Shown here one piece after another: positions 1 to 7,070 of a DNA stretch of 22,054 nucleotides. Each line of letters opens with the position of its first letter. Within the stretch, counting starts at the first letter, position 1. The DNA comes from CAZJYI01 sp964550025 (lineage in GTDB: Bacteria; Verrucomicrobiota; Kiritimatiellia; UBA8416; CAYOBW01). Where the stretch lies: contig CAZJYI010000172.1 of NCBI GenBank assembly GCA_964550025.1, positions 1-22,054 on the forward strand, read 5' to 3'. Under the pieces are notes generated by a model, which worked only from the letters and a program-made list of their open reading frames with translations, was not told where the DNA came from and did not search any database. The position numbers and the translations under genes are program-made.

Positions 1-63
1 CTGCCCCCTGCCCCCTGCCCACTGATAACTGATAACTGATAACTGCCCCCTGATCACTTCCCC
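1..63. repeat. Heptamer tandem array (CTGNNNN units)
   Basis: Nine consecutive 7-base units lie in strict register from base 1: CTGCCCC twice, CTGCCCA, CTGATAA three times, CTGCCCC, CTGATCA and CTTCCCC. The first three bases are constant in eight of nine units while the last four vary. The array begins at the window edge and may continue outside. It lies just downstream of the minus-strand gene ending at 65. The same CTG-led heptamer occurs at 11949-11983 inside a glycosyltransferase gene. Confidence 0.9.
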
Positions 64-64
64 G

Positions 65-1216
65 CTACCCGCTTCGACCGGCACAGCACGCGGAAACCGA
101 CGTTGTAGACGGGTAGCTGCGGTTGAACTCATGGTCGCACTCCAGCGTTCTGCAGAGGAAAACAACCAGACCGGGCTCGCCGCCGATCCGATCCGCCACG
201 TCCGCGAGCTGGCCGTCCTCGATCGCGGTTGCCGGTGTCCATGCGAGCGTGCGCGTCTCCTGCCCGACCTTGAGCGCGACGGCGTTCGTAACGTCGAGGT
301 CGCGCTCCCGGGAGATGTGCCGGGCTTCCGGGGAATCGGCGGCGAACGGCCCCATTGCGTGCCAGGGACCGAGGCGGACCCCGGACTCGGGCAGCATCAG
401 TTTGTCGAGCTCTGTCTCCCATTGCACGATGGCCTCGCGCGCGGCGACCATCGTCTCCTGCCACGTCGCCTTCTTCTCGTAGGGGGGCTTCCGCGGCGCT
501 TCGCGCAACGCCTTGCGCCGTGCGATCTCCTCCGGAGTGAGGACGAGGATGTCGCCTTCCGTACCGAGCACTTCGAGCTCGCGGACCACGGTGGCGCTGT
601 TGGCGCAGGTCTTCGACTCACCGGGCTCGCCCGCCTTGACGTTGTACGTGCGCCAGATGCGGAATTCCACCCAGTCGACCTTGCCCGGGACGAGCGGACC
701 GCCGGCCTTGTTCCGGAAATAGCTGTGAAAGCCGCCGCCGTTGGCGCCAATGATCGTTTCGCCGGTCGTGAGTTGCGGCGGGCCGTCGAACCTTGGCATT
801 TCGCGCGGTCTGGCGCTGTTGTCGGCGAGGCGGACCTCGTAGTCCTGGTTGGCGCGTGTGTCCCAATTGAAGCCCAGGACACCGACCTCCGTGACTGTCT
901 TGGGCTTGCCCAGGTAGTAGGCGATCACGGAAGGCTTGCCCTGGAGGAAGACACGGCCCTCCTCGCCGATCGTGCCCCCGTGGCTGTCGGTCAGCGGGTT
1001 GACGTTCGGCGGCGCCTCGCGCGTATGCGCCTTGACACCCTCTCGCGCGAGGAGATTGCGCAATTCCATGGACTGGATGCGCCGGCTGAATGCGTCGAAC
1101 CCTTCCTGGTTGCGGGTCCAGCGGTTGGTCTGCATCGCGACCTCTGCCGGGCAGGGGGGGGCGAAAGCCGCGAGGGCGGCGGTGAGGATGACAACGTTGT
1201 GCGCGTCTTTGAACAT
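65..1216 (-). CDS. Secreted protein of unknown function, probably 3'-truncated or chimeric
   Basis: The 383-residue protein starts at an ATG preceded by GGGAG about nine bases upstream. Residues 1 to about 25 look like a signal peptide (MFKDAHNVV, then an Ala/Leu-rich core and CPAEVA). The middle (about 75-225) has a beta-rich discoidin-like or carbohydrate-binding look. A charged helical linker follows (about 230-275), and then a segment beginning LGPWHAMGPF, a pattern I associate with secreted PVC proteins carrying carbohydrate-binding modules (family recollection, not tested). The product stops abruptly about 20 residues after CDHEFN. In the next frame the same bases read YNVGFRVLCR, which resembles the GFRV end of formylglycine-generating-enzyme/sulfatase-modifying-factor domains. 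The 3' end may therefore be a deletion junction or a frameshift. A heptamer array follows immediately. No enzymatic function is assigned. Confidence 0.6.
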   Translation of the reverse strand: MFKDAHNVVILTAALAAFAPPCPAEVAMQTNRWTRNQEGFDAFSRRIQSMELRNLLAREGVKAHTREAPPNVNPLTDSHGGTIGEEGRVFLQGKPSVIAYYLGKPKTVTEVGVLGFNWDTRANQDYEVRLADNSARPREMPRFDGPPQLTTGETIIGANGGGFHSYFRNKAGGPLVPGKVDWVEFRIWRTYNVKAGEPGESKTCANSATVVRELEVLGTEGDILVLTPEEIARRKALREAPRKPPYEKKATWQETMVAAREAIVQWETELDKLMLPESGVRLGPWHAMGPFAADSPEARHISRERDLDVTNAVALKVGQETRTLAWTPATAIEDGQLADVADRIGGEPGLVVFLCRTLECDHEFNRSYPSTTSVSACCAGRSG

Positions 1217-1354
1217 GGGAGATGCTCCCTGTGTAGCTCTGGCAACGGTGGTGTGTCTTCGAATCCGTGACCCACTTTCCTGGTGTGGCCGGCCTGTAGC
1301 CCGCGATTGCCGAGCGCGGGCATTCCCGGCGCAGCTCGGTGTCGCACCGTCTTC

Positions 1355-1379
1355 AGCCCGCTTCCGGCAGAAGCGGGCT
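1355..1379. repeat. Perfect 10-bp stem-loop
   Basis: The arms AGCCCGCTTC and GAAGCGGGCT are perfectly complementary around a 5-base loop (CGGCA). A second GC stem (GCCCGCG/CGCGGGC, 1299-1321) lies just upstream. No T-tract follows, so a classical terminator is unlikely between two divergent genes. An interspersed palindromic (REP-like) element is more plausible. Confidence 0.7.
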
Positions 1380-1464
1380 GCGGGGATCGCGGAACGGGCC
1401 TGTTACTTAGTAGGAGCAAAGTAGCAGGGGGCCGTGGTGCGCGCAACCGGATATGGCAGACGTT

Positions 1465-1607
1465 CCCGCGGACACCGAGCCCGCGACGGTTTCCTTCGTT
1501 CGTAGTGCGCTCGGCAGAGCGTTTCCATGGGTGCGAGGGAGAAGGAGACGTGCGAGGCGGGGGACGCCCTTACGGGCGCACTACAAACCGTGGTGCAGGT
1601 CCGCGGG
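1465..1607. repeat. Nested palindromic element
   Basis: Three pairs of complementary arms nest inside each other. The outer pair is CCCGCGGAC (1465-1473) with GTCCGCGGG (1599-1607). The middle pair is CGGTTT (1487-1492) with AAACCG (1585-1590). The inner pair is GTAGTGCGC (1502-1510) with GCGCACTAC (1576-1584). Inside the inner pair are two small hairpins, CGCTC/GAGCG and CGCCC/GGGCG. The inner element begins GTAG and ends CTAC, as does the larger element at 17014-17138. It could be a small non-autonomous mobile repeat; copy number cannot be judged from one window. Confidence 0.6.
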
Positions 1608-1787
1608 ACATACGCGCTCCTGAGTCCCTTCGTGTGCACCGTCTTTGGGGCTGTACCGGATCGCGACTGGACACGGCCGGGAATTGCGTTGACGCTGTGG
1701 GTCGCTTCTGCGCTTAATCTCGGCTTACCTGAGCGTTGCCGGGCGGGAGGTCGCCGGCGAGGAGTCGGGGGAACGGGGAATGAACGT

Positions 1788-4700
1788 ATGACGTATTCGG
1801 GGCTGAGGGTTTTTGCGGCCGTTGTGTTGGTGATGTTCTGCACGGCCACAGCCCGCGCAGGACTTCTGCAGGACGCGGGACTGCCGGGGGGCGTGGCGGT
1901 GTATGTGGGGGGGGAGGAGGCGGAATCCCTTGTGGAACTGGCCGCCGAGGGGAGCTTCGTCGTCCAGGCACTGGATACGGATGCGGGGCGGATCAAGAAG
2001 TTGCGCGCGGAACTCCTCGAGAAGGGGCTGCACGGCAGAGTGACCGCGCGTGCCTTTGACGGAAAGCGCCTGCCCTACGTCGACAACCTCGTGAACGCGA
2101 TCGTGATTGCAAAGGCGGGGCACGGCATCCCGGCCGCGGAGCTCGACCGCGTGCTGGCGCCGCGCGGTGTGTTGGTGGTCGCGGGGACGCAGACAGTGAA
2201 GGCTTGGCCGAAGGAGTTGGGGTCGTGGTCGCACTGGCTGCACGGGCCGGATAACAACGCCGTGACGCCGGACACGCGGATCGGCATCTCTCGCAGCATG
2301 CAGTGGATCATGCCGCCCGCCTGGGGCCGGCACCACAACCTGCTCCATAGCGTCAATGCGATGGTCTCCGAAGCGGGGCGGCTCTACTACATCATGGACG
2401 AGGCGCCGATCGCGGTGAACGGGCCGACGTACCAGTGGACGCTTGGCTGTCGCGACGCGTTCAACGGTATGGAGCTCTGGAAACGGCCGATAGAGGACTG
2501 GGGCTGGGATCGCTGGTCGGCCCTGGAGACCGGCGGGACCATGCGTTTCCGCGCGCCCGACCAGGTCTTCCGGCGCCTGGTGGCTGCGGACGATACGGTC
2601 TACGCGACGCTTGGTTTCCACGCACCGGTATCGGCCATCGACGGCAGGACCGGCAAGACGCTCAAGACATATCAAGGTACGGAGAACACGGCGACCATCC
2701 AGGTCAAGGACGGCAAGCTCTACCTAACGCGCAACGTGGCGGGGGATGCCCCCGGCAAGACTGTCATGGCCGTGGATGCAGGGCGCGGGCGCATCCTGTG
2801 GGAATGCAAAGGGCTGCGGGGCATCACGCCGCAGGGCACTGAGATGAAGCGTTTCACGGATGCGCATCTCACGGTTGGTGATGAAAAGGTGTTCTTCCTG
2901 GACGGCGACGATATCGTAGCCCTCGAGATCGCTTCGGGCAAAGAAGCGTGGCGCAGGCCGCGCCCGGAGTCGAAAAGGAATGTGTTCGGCCACTACCAGT
3001 TCAACTTCCGCAATTTCTGCACACTGGTCTACCAGGACGGCATGGTCTACCTCGGACAGATTCACCCCGATCCCAACAACCTGAACAAGTGGCAGGAGAA
3101 AGACATGGCGGTCTGGGGGCTCGACGCCGCGACCGGCAGGAAGGTATGGGAGCACACCGGCATGTCGCTGGCACACTTCACACCGCCGGACCTGTTCGTC
3201 AACAACGGGCTTGTCTGGACGATGCAGAAAGGAACCGTGAGCCTGATGGGATTGGATCGCCGGACGGGCGCGGTTGTGAAGAACTACCCCGTGAAGGGCA
3301 TGCTGGTGGGGCACCATCACCGCTGCTATCGCAATAAGGCGACGCGGAACTTCTACCTGGCGGGAGAAGAGGGCATTGAGTACATGGATTTCGAGACGGG
3401 CGCGCTCGATGTGCACCACTGGATGCGCGGGGCCTGCGCGTACGGAATCATGCCCGCCAACGGCCTGATCTATCTCCCGGCCCACGCCTGCGGTTGCCAC
3501 GGCAACGCCAAGCTCAACGGCTTCATCGCCCTCAGCAGCGCGAACATCGAGATCGACGAGAAGACCCACCCCCGCGATCGTCTCGAGAAAGGCCCCGCCT
3601 TCGCCAAGGCTACGGCGGGCACGCCCGCGTACTCACGAATCGGCAATCCGTCTTCGCCTTCTGGCTCCGCCGCGACAAGTCGGCAATCGGCTATCGGCGA
3701 TGAAGGAGATTGGCCCGTCTTCAAGCACGACACACGGCGCAGCAACGCCACCGCCTCCGCGGTGCCGGACAAGCTGACGCGCAAATGGTCGACGTCGCCG
3801 GGCGCGACGCTGACCGCGCCGATCTGCGCCGCCGGCAGCGTCTTCGCGGCCGTTCAGGACCGGCACGAGGTGGTCTGTCTCGATGCCCAAAGCGGAGCGG
3901 CGCGGTGGCGTTTCACGGCCTGCGGCCGCGTCGACACGCCGCCGACGTATCACGCGGGGCGTCTCTACTTCGGCACGCGGTCGGGCTGGGTCTACTGCCT
4001 GAGCGACGGCGGGGAGCTTGTGTGGCGTTTCCGGGCAGCGCCGGGTGATCGCCAACTCACGGCCCAGGGACAACTGGAATCCGTCTGGCCCGTGCATGGC
4101 ACGGTCTTCGTGGCGGGCGGCAGGGCCTACTGTGTGGCGGGGAGATCGAGCAACCTGGATTCCGGGCTTTTCGTGTATGCCCTCGATGCGGAATCCGGAA
4201 AGGTCGTTCAGCAGACGCGGGTCAGGGCTGACACGGAGGCCAAGGGCGAATGCCTGGGCGCCGTGGTGACCGGGATCCTCGTAGGGAACGAGCAGACGAT
4301 CGACATGCGTGGCCTCCGGTTCGATCCGAAGGACCTGTCGAAGAACGGGAAGGGCGGCAAGGAACTGCTCGTCTCGAACTCGGGGGGCCTGCTGGACGCC
4401 TCGTGGTACAACAGTGCCTTCTGGAAATACCGGGGGGCGGCGGCGCAGATGCTTGCGTTTGACGACCGGACCGTGTGCGGCGTCAGTGCGTTCAAGAAGC
4501 AAGTCGGCAAGTCCTATCCGCACGACGTGTTTGCGGCCGGTAGCGGGTATCGCGTGTTTGCGGTTGCCCCCGGGGGCGGCGAACCGGCGGCGAAGCAGCG
4601 GAAGAAGAAGGGCAAGAGCAGTCCCCGCGTCAGGAAGCTTTGGGAGAAGCGGATTGCAGTGCGGGCCGAGGCACTGGTGCTGACCGCCGGCAAACTCTGT

Positions 4701-4916
4701 ATGGCCGGCGCCCCGGACGTGGTGGATCCGAAAGACCCGTGGGGCGCTTTCGAGAACCGGAAAGGCGGCACCCTGTTGCTCGTGTCGCGGAACGACGGCT
4801 CGGAGGTGTTCAAGACGAAGTTGAGCTCCGCCCCGGTCTACGACGGCATGGCCGTTGCAGGCGGCCGCATCTTCATCTCGCTCAAGAGTGGCGAGATGAC
4901 GTGTTTCGGAGAATAG
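1788..4916 (+). CDS. Secreted methyltransferase-like/quinoprotein beta-propeller fusion (paralog 1)
   Basis: I chose the ATG at 1788 because it opens a clear signal peptide (MTYSGLRVFAAVVLVMFC, then TATARAG); an upstream in-frame ATG at 1527 would put 87 odd residues before it. The product is 1042 residues. Residues about 27-145 form a Rossmann methyltransferase-like domain ending in DRVLAPRGVLVVAG, but the SAM-binding glycine motif I is degenerate (VYVGGEEAE, where the paralog has HVGCGDGKL). The rest is PQQ-type propeller with repeats such as DAATGRKVW and DAQSGAARW, plus a conserved H.C.C....KL.GF signature in HACGCHGNAKLNGF. Residues about 603-638 are a linker made from interspersed repeats, and a lysine-rich linker lies near 935. 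It is probably periplasmic or exported. Neither substrate nor cofactor binding can be read from the sequence. Paralog of 7071-11027. Confidence 0.85.
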   Translation: MTYSGLRVFAAVVLVMFCTATARAGLLQDAGLPGGVAVYVGGEEAESLVELAAEGSFVVQALDTDAGRIKKLRAELLEKGLHGRVTARAFDGKRLPYVDNLVNAIVIAKAGHGIPAAELDRVLAPRGVLVVAGTQTVKAWPKELGSWSHWLHGPDNNAVTPDTRIGISRSMQWIMPPAWGRHHNLLHSVNAMVSEAGRLYYIMDEAPIAVNGPTYQWTLGCRDAFNGMELWKRPIEDWGWDRWSALETGGTMRFRAPDQVFRRLVAADDTVYATLGFHAPVSAIDGRTGKTLKTYQGTENTATIQVKDGKLYLTRNVAGDAPGKTVMAVDAGRGRILWECKGLRGITPQGTEMKRFTDAHLTVGDEKVFFLDGDDIVALEIASGKEAWRRPRPESKRNVFGHYQFNFRNFCTLVYQDGMVYLGQIHPDPNNLNKWQEKDMAVWGLDAATGRKVWEHTGMSLAHFTPPDLFVNNGLVWTMQKGTVSLMGLDRRTGAVVKNYPVKGMLVGHHHRCYRNKATRNFYLAGEEGIEYMDFETGALDVHHWMRGACAYGIMPANGLIYLPAHACGCHGNAKLNGFIALSSANIEIDEKTHPRDRLEKGPAFAKATAGTPAYSRIGNPSSPSGSAATSRQSAIGDEGDWPVFKHDTRRSNATASAVPDKLTRKWSTSPGATLTAPICAAGSVFAAVQDRHEVVCLDAQSGAARWRFTACGRVDTPPTYHAGRLYFGTRSGWVYCLSDGGELVWRFRAAPGDRQLTAQGQLESVWPVHGTVFVAGGRAYCVAGRSSNLDSGLFVYALDAESGKVVQQTRVRADTEAKGECLGAVVTGILVGNEQTIDMRGLRFDPKDLSKNGKGGKELLVSNSGGLLDASWYNSAFWKYRGAAAQMLAFDDRTVCGVSAFKKQVGKSYPHDVFAAGSGYRVFAVAPGGGEPAAKQRKKKGKSSPRVRKLWEKRIAVRAEALVLTAGKLCMAGAPDVVDPKDPWGAFENRKGGTLLLVSRNDGSEVFKTKLSSAPVYDGMAVAGGRIFISLKSGEMTCFGE
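3598..3701 (+). repeat. In-gene repeat cluster: 18-base repeat plus CGGCAAT heptamers
   Basis: The stretch begins with CCTTCGCCAAGGCTACGG (3598-3615), identical to bases 10564-10581 inside the other propeller gene. Next come CACGAAT and CGGCAAT (3634-3647), and then CGGCAAT, CGGCTAT and CGGCGAT in exact 7-base register (3681-3701). All are in frame within the coding sequence and produce FAKATAG, IGN and RQSAIGD in the protein. The cluster falls at the linker between propeller segments, where the paralog carries a CGGCAAT array of its own. Confidence 0.85.
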
Positions 4917-4954
4917 GGGGCAAAGGGAAGAAGCTCGCTTCTCTGCACGCCCCC
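4916..4954 (+). terminator. Possible stem-loop terminator after paralog 1
   Basis: GGGGGC (4916-4921, starting in the stop codon) can pair with GCCCCC (4949-4954). An inner AGAAG/CTTCT hairpin (4929-4933/4938-4942) closes a CTCG loop. There is no T-run after the stem, so intrinsic termination is uncertain. The 260 bases from here to the next gene contain GC-rich degenerate sequence (for example GGCTACGCCGCC and GGCTACGGCAGG near 4975-5020) but no gene that I can support. Confidence 0.3.
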
Positions 4955-5215
4955 GCTCTGGGTCGTCCCTGGTCTGGCTACGCCGCCCTCCTCGTCGCCG
5001 CGGGATGGCTACGGCAGGGGAGGGGAGACGATGAGGCGTACCGTGCATGGGACTATGAGAAGGGGCAGATGAATCAACTGGCGAAACAGCGCCCGGTGCC
5101 GTCTCTGCCACCATTCACTAACTCCCGAATCCAGGTTAGACCGCGGTACCCCGGTCGTTCGGTGAGCGGACGAGATTTCGATTGATCCCGAGCCCCAGGT
5201 TGGTAACATGTGATT

Positions 5216-5434
5216 ATGACAACCGAAGCCATACGCGAAGTGATGCATCAAGCGGTGCCGTTTGACCTGAAGACGGCAGATGGCTCAGTCTATGCCGTGA
5301 AGCACCCCGATTTTGTCAGCGTAGGCGACGCTGAGGACGGCGTCGTTGTTGTCCACACCGACTCTGGGCTCGCCATCCTTTCCCTGGGGAACATCACGGC
5401 CATCGAGCTGTCGCATCGCGCCCCTGCCGTTTGA
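5216..5434 (+). CDS. Small conserved hypothetical protein
   Basis: This 72-residue protein begins MTTEAIREVMHQ. GTG at 5210 is an alternative start two codons upstream. Its layout is a short N-terminal helix, the segment FDLKTADGSVYAVKHPDFV, a beta-rich middle (VVVVHTDSGLAILSL) and a final ITAIEL strand. This matches a widespread family of roughly 70-residue uncharacterised proteins seen in Planctomycetota and Verrucomicrobiota, usually with ADG....V.HPDFV and ILDL..VT.IEV (recognised from memory, not searched). No signal peptide or membrane segment is present. The ribosome-binding site is weak. It stands alone, about 300 bases after paralog 1. Function is unknown. Confidence 0.65.
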   Translation: MTTEAIREVMHQAVPFDLKTADGSVYAVKHPDFVSVGDAEDGVVVVHTDSGLAILSLGNITAIELSHRAPAV

Positions 5435-5594
5435 GGCACGGGTTTTCACCGAACCTGGCGCTGCCGAGCGATCGGCGTCCTAGTTGCTCTTGCCGTGATA
5501 CGCCGGATAGATGCTCGGAGGCACACATTGCCAACCAGGATATCCGCGTCCGCTGCGCTCCCGCGGAATCCTCAGCCAGGTGTTTTTGCTCAAG

Positions 5595-5846
5595 ATGATG
5601 AGAATCATACGATATGTCCTTGCAGTACTGGCAATGCTTGTCGTCGTCGCTTGCGTGCTTCTCGCCGTTTTGGATGTCGCGTACATGCTGCATGGGTCAC
5701 TTGAAGAATTCCCGACGGAAGACGACCAGGCAGAGGTTAGGGAGGCCACCGTCTTCATGTTGTTCGTCATTGTGGTTGTCGGAGGCCTGAGTGGCGCGGG
5801 AGCTTGGACACTCTGGCCCAAGAAGAGAACGGAAGCAGAACAGTAG
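5595..5846 (+). CDS. Small two-helix membrane protein
   Basis: The ATG at 5595 (or the adjacent ATG at 5598) opens an 83-residue protein, MMRIIRYVLAVLAMLV. It has two hydrophobic helices: about residues 6-30 (VLAVLAMLVVVACVLLAVL) and about 50-73 (VFMLFVIVVVGGLSGAGAW). An acidic connecting loop (EEFPTEDDQAEVRE) lies between them and a basic tail (PKKRTEAEQ) follows. The frame stays open upstream to 5511, but those residues look non-coding. No convincing ribosome-binding site is seen. The hydrophobic/acidic/hydrophobic/basic layout favours a real inner-membrane protein over a chance frame. I do not recognise the family. Confidence 0.55.
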   Translation: MMRIIRYVLAVLAMLVVVACVLLAVLDVAYMLHGSLEEFPTEDDQAEVREATVFMLFVIVVVGGLSGAGAWTLWPKKRTEAEQ

Positions 5847-6139
5847 GAGGCTTTCAGTGCGCCCTGGCGTCCTTCACCGTGGCATCCGCAATACGCTTGC
5901 CGTTCAGCGAAGACGCGAACTGGTCGAACGCCCGTGAGTACACTTTCAGCTACGCCGTGACGCGGTCGGGAACCCGTCCTGGGGAAAACCCGATGTCCGG
6001 TTTGACGAGGGAGCCTGAGGAATCATGGCGTGCGTGGGCATCCAGCCAGATGCTTGATGGACACTGGGTGCTCAGTATGGCCAAATTGGCCAGACGGTCT
6101 ATGTCCACAATGGCTCTACTCTACTGGCCGGCACAACGA
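5847..6139. other. Gene-poor stretch, possible decayed coding remnant
   Basis: No intact gene is supported between the small membrane protein and the toxin-antitoxin promoter. One frame reads AREYTFSY; shifting frame about five bases later gives DAVGNPSW, together reminiscent of the YD-repeat/RHS consensus (Y.Y.YDAVGN). Near 6057-6150 another frame reads QYGQIGQTVYVHNGSTLL. These could be scraps of a broken RHS-like or other secreted protein. The match is by eye and weak. Confidence 0.2.
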
Positions 6140-6168
6140 TTGACATCGGGTGTGTTCGCATGTATTCT
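6140..6168 (+). promoter_or_regulatory. Sigma70-type promoter of the toxin-antitoxin operon
   Basis: A consensus -35 box TTGACA (6140-6145) is followed by exactly 17 bases and TATTCT (6163-6168, four of six consensus positions). The predicted transcript start is near 6175, giving a short leader with GAGGTG (6188-6193) four bases before the antitoxin ATG. It stands out from the GC-rich surroundings. RelB-type antitoxins usually repress their own promoter, so an operator is expected to overlap it, but I see no clear palindrome. Confidence 0.6.
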
Positions 6169-6197
6169 ATCCGTAGACAATAGATGCGAGGTGTGTT

Positions 6198-6437
6198 ATG
6201 TCGAAGACCGTTACCCTGAGATTGCCCGAGCAGACGTACGAACGTTTCCGGACACTCGCCCGGCGCGAGAATCGGCCCCTATCGAACTTCATCGAGACGG
6301 CGGCTTCCCGCTATGTCGAAACGCAACAGTTCGTCGACGAGTTCGAGATGGCGGAAATCGAATCAAACGCTGACCTGAACCGTAGCCTGAAGCGCGGAAT
6401 CAAGGACGCCAAGGCTGGACGAGGGCGCTTTGTCTGA
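6198..6437 (+). CDS. Ribbon-helix-helix antitoxin, RelB/CopG-like
   Basis: The 79-residue protein has a typical ribbon-helix-helix N-terminus: the strand KTVTLRLPEQ, then helices YERFRTLARRENRPLSNF and IETAASRYVE. A charged C-terminal half follows that would wrap the toxin. GAGGTG sits four bases before the ATG. Its last eight bases overlap the start of the toxin gene downstream, the arrangement expected for a translationally coupled type II toxin-antitoxin operon. Expected roles are neutralising the toxin and repressing the upstream promoter (family knowledge). Confidence 0.85.
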   Translation: MSKTVTLRLPEQTYERFRTLARRENRPLSNFIETAASRYVETQQFVDEFEMAEIESNADLNRSLKRGIKDAKAGRGRFV

Positions 6438-6711
6438 GTTCAGGATATTTGAGACCGAGGAGTTCCGGAAGAAGCTTGGCAAGCTCCCTGCCGGGGCGAC
6501 CCGCTTTGTCGAGAAGAAGTTGACAGAGTACGTCTATCCCCAGCTCCGCGAAGATCCTTTCCTTGGCCCCAACATCAAGAAACTCAAAGGATACGATCCC
6601 GCCACCTGGCGGTATCGTATCGGCAAGTTTCGTGTGTTCTTTGTGGTCGACCAGACTGAGCGCATTATCTTTATGCTCTCAGTCGATGATCGCCGTGACG
6701 CATACAGATAG
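6430..6711 (+). CDS. RelE/ParE-superfamily toxin
   Basis: The 93-residue product starts at TTG (6430), overlapping the antitoxin by eight bases, with GAGGG shortly upstream. The family pattern is clear: N-terminal FRIFETEEFRKKLGKL, a helix (ATRFVEKKLTEYV), then LKGYDPATWRYRIGKFRVFFVVD and a final strand IIFMLSVDDRRDAYR. The core strands WRYRIGKFRVFF and the closing basic/Tyr tail match RelE-like mRNA interferases, and length is normal. Whether it cuts ribosome-bound mRNA or poisons gyrase as ParE does cannot be decided from the sequence. The pair sits between two convergent large paralogs, surrounded by repeat-rich DNA. Confidence 0.85.
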   Translation: MSEFRIFETEEFRKKLGKLPAGATRFVEKKLTEYVYPQLREDPFLGPNIKKLKGYDPATWRYRIGKFRVFFVVDQTERIIFMLSVDDRRDAYR

Positions 6712-7070
6712 AGGACGGCCAACCAGATGAATCCAGCATATTGTCGCTGGCGCTCCAAATGCTGATTCACGACGGTTTGCGCGCGGGGAGAAGAGCAGAG
6801 ATGGCCACAGAAGGCACATGATTCACAGAAGGGAAGGCCGGGGCAAGACGGTTCGGATCCCCGGCAAAGGCGGCAGGATTGGAGCGTCCCGGGGAGCCCT
6901 CCCTTCTGTGAGTTCTGTGCATTTTGTGGCCAATCGTCGTGCGAACAGTGCGTGGAGCCTGCAACCGTTCCTCTGTGCACCGCGGTTGAGCTCACGCACA
7001 AGCTCTGCGGCAGACGTTGAAGGGGCGCCGGGATCCGAATCGAGTGGCCCAGCGCCATTTTGGCGCGCCC
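6712..7070. other. Convergent intergenic region with long inverted repeat
   Basis: The 359 bases between the toxin stop and the paralog 2 stop contain no supported gene; open frames here on both strands look like chance. The main structure is an imperfect 30-base inverted repeat (6803-6832 and 6902-6931). It may act as a bidirectional terminator between converging transcription units, but there is no T-tract. Confidence 0.5.
6803..6931. repeat. Imperfect 30-base inverted repeat pair
   Basis: Bases 6803-6832 start GGCCACAGAAGGCACA and end TTCACAGAAGG. The reverse complement of 6902-6931 starts GGCCACAAAATGCACA and ends CTCACAGAAGG. The copies share GGCCACA, GCACA and CACAGAAGG at the same spacing and face each other across 69 bases. 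The ACAGAA-rich composition, unlike the GC-rich neighbours, suggests an interspersed repeat family rather than a simple hairpin. Confidence 0.7.

Larger units (their letters stand above)
1217..1787. other. Divergent intergenic region, hairpin-rich, no gene supported
   Basis: About 570 bases separate the divergent starts of the truncated secreted protein and the first propeller protein. An open frame runs from 1527 into the propeller gene, but its first 87 codons look non-coding and precede the signal peptide. The stretch holds a 7-bp stem (1299-1305/1315-1321), a perfect 10-bp stem (1355-1364/1370-1379) and a larger nested palindrome (1465-1607). Promoters for both genes should lie here, but I could not identify convincing -35/-10 pairs. 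Confidence 0.6.

Noticed and set aside
131..1270. Long plus-strand open frame opposite the first gene
   Set aside because: It is rich in Arg, Val and Asp, shows no recognisable motif, and mirrors the codon pattern of the minus-strand gene, as expected for a shadow in GC-rich DNA.
1527..1787. N-terminal extension of the first propeller protein (in-frame ATG at 1527)
   Set aside because: The extension runs through the palindromic element and precedes a good signal peptide starting at 1788, so it is probably not translated as part of the protein.
3485..3505. HACGCHGN in paralog 1 as a cytochrome c heme site
   Set aside because: The spacing is C-x-C-H, not CXXCH, and paralog 2 has HPCACYLE at the same place without the His.
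3633..5114. 493-codon minus-strand open frame opposite paralog 1
   Set aside because: Antisense to a well-supported coding region, no motifs, His/Arg-rich translation typical of shadow frames.
5480..5585. Minus-strand tail reading TWLRIPRERSGRGYPGWQ and then IYPAYHGKSN
   Set aside because: It has a protein-like look, but most of its open frame is antisense to the small membrane protein, it has no start of its own, and I recognise no family.
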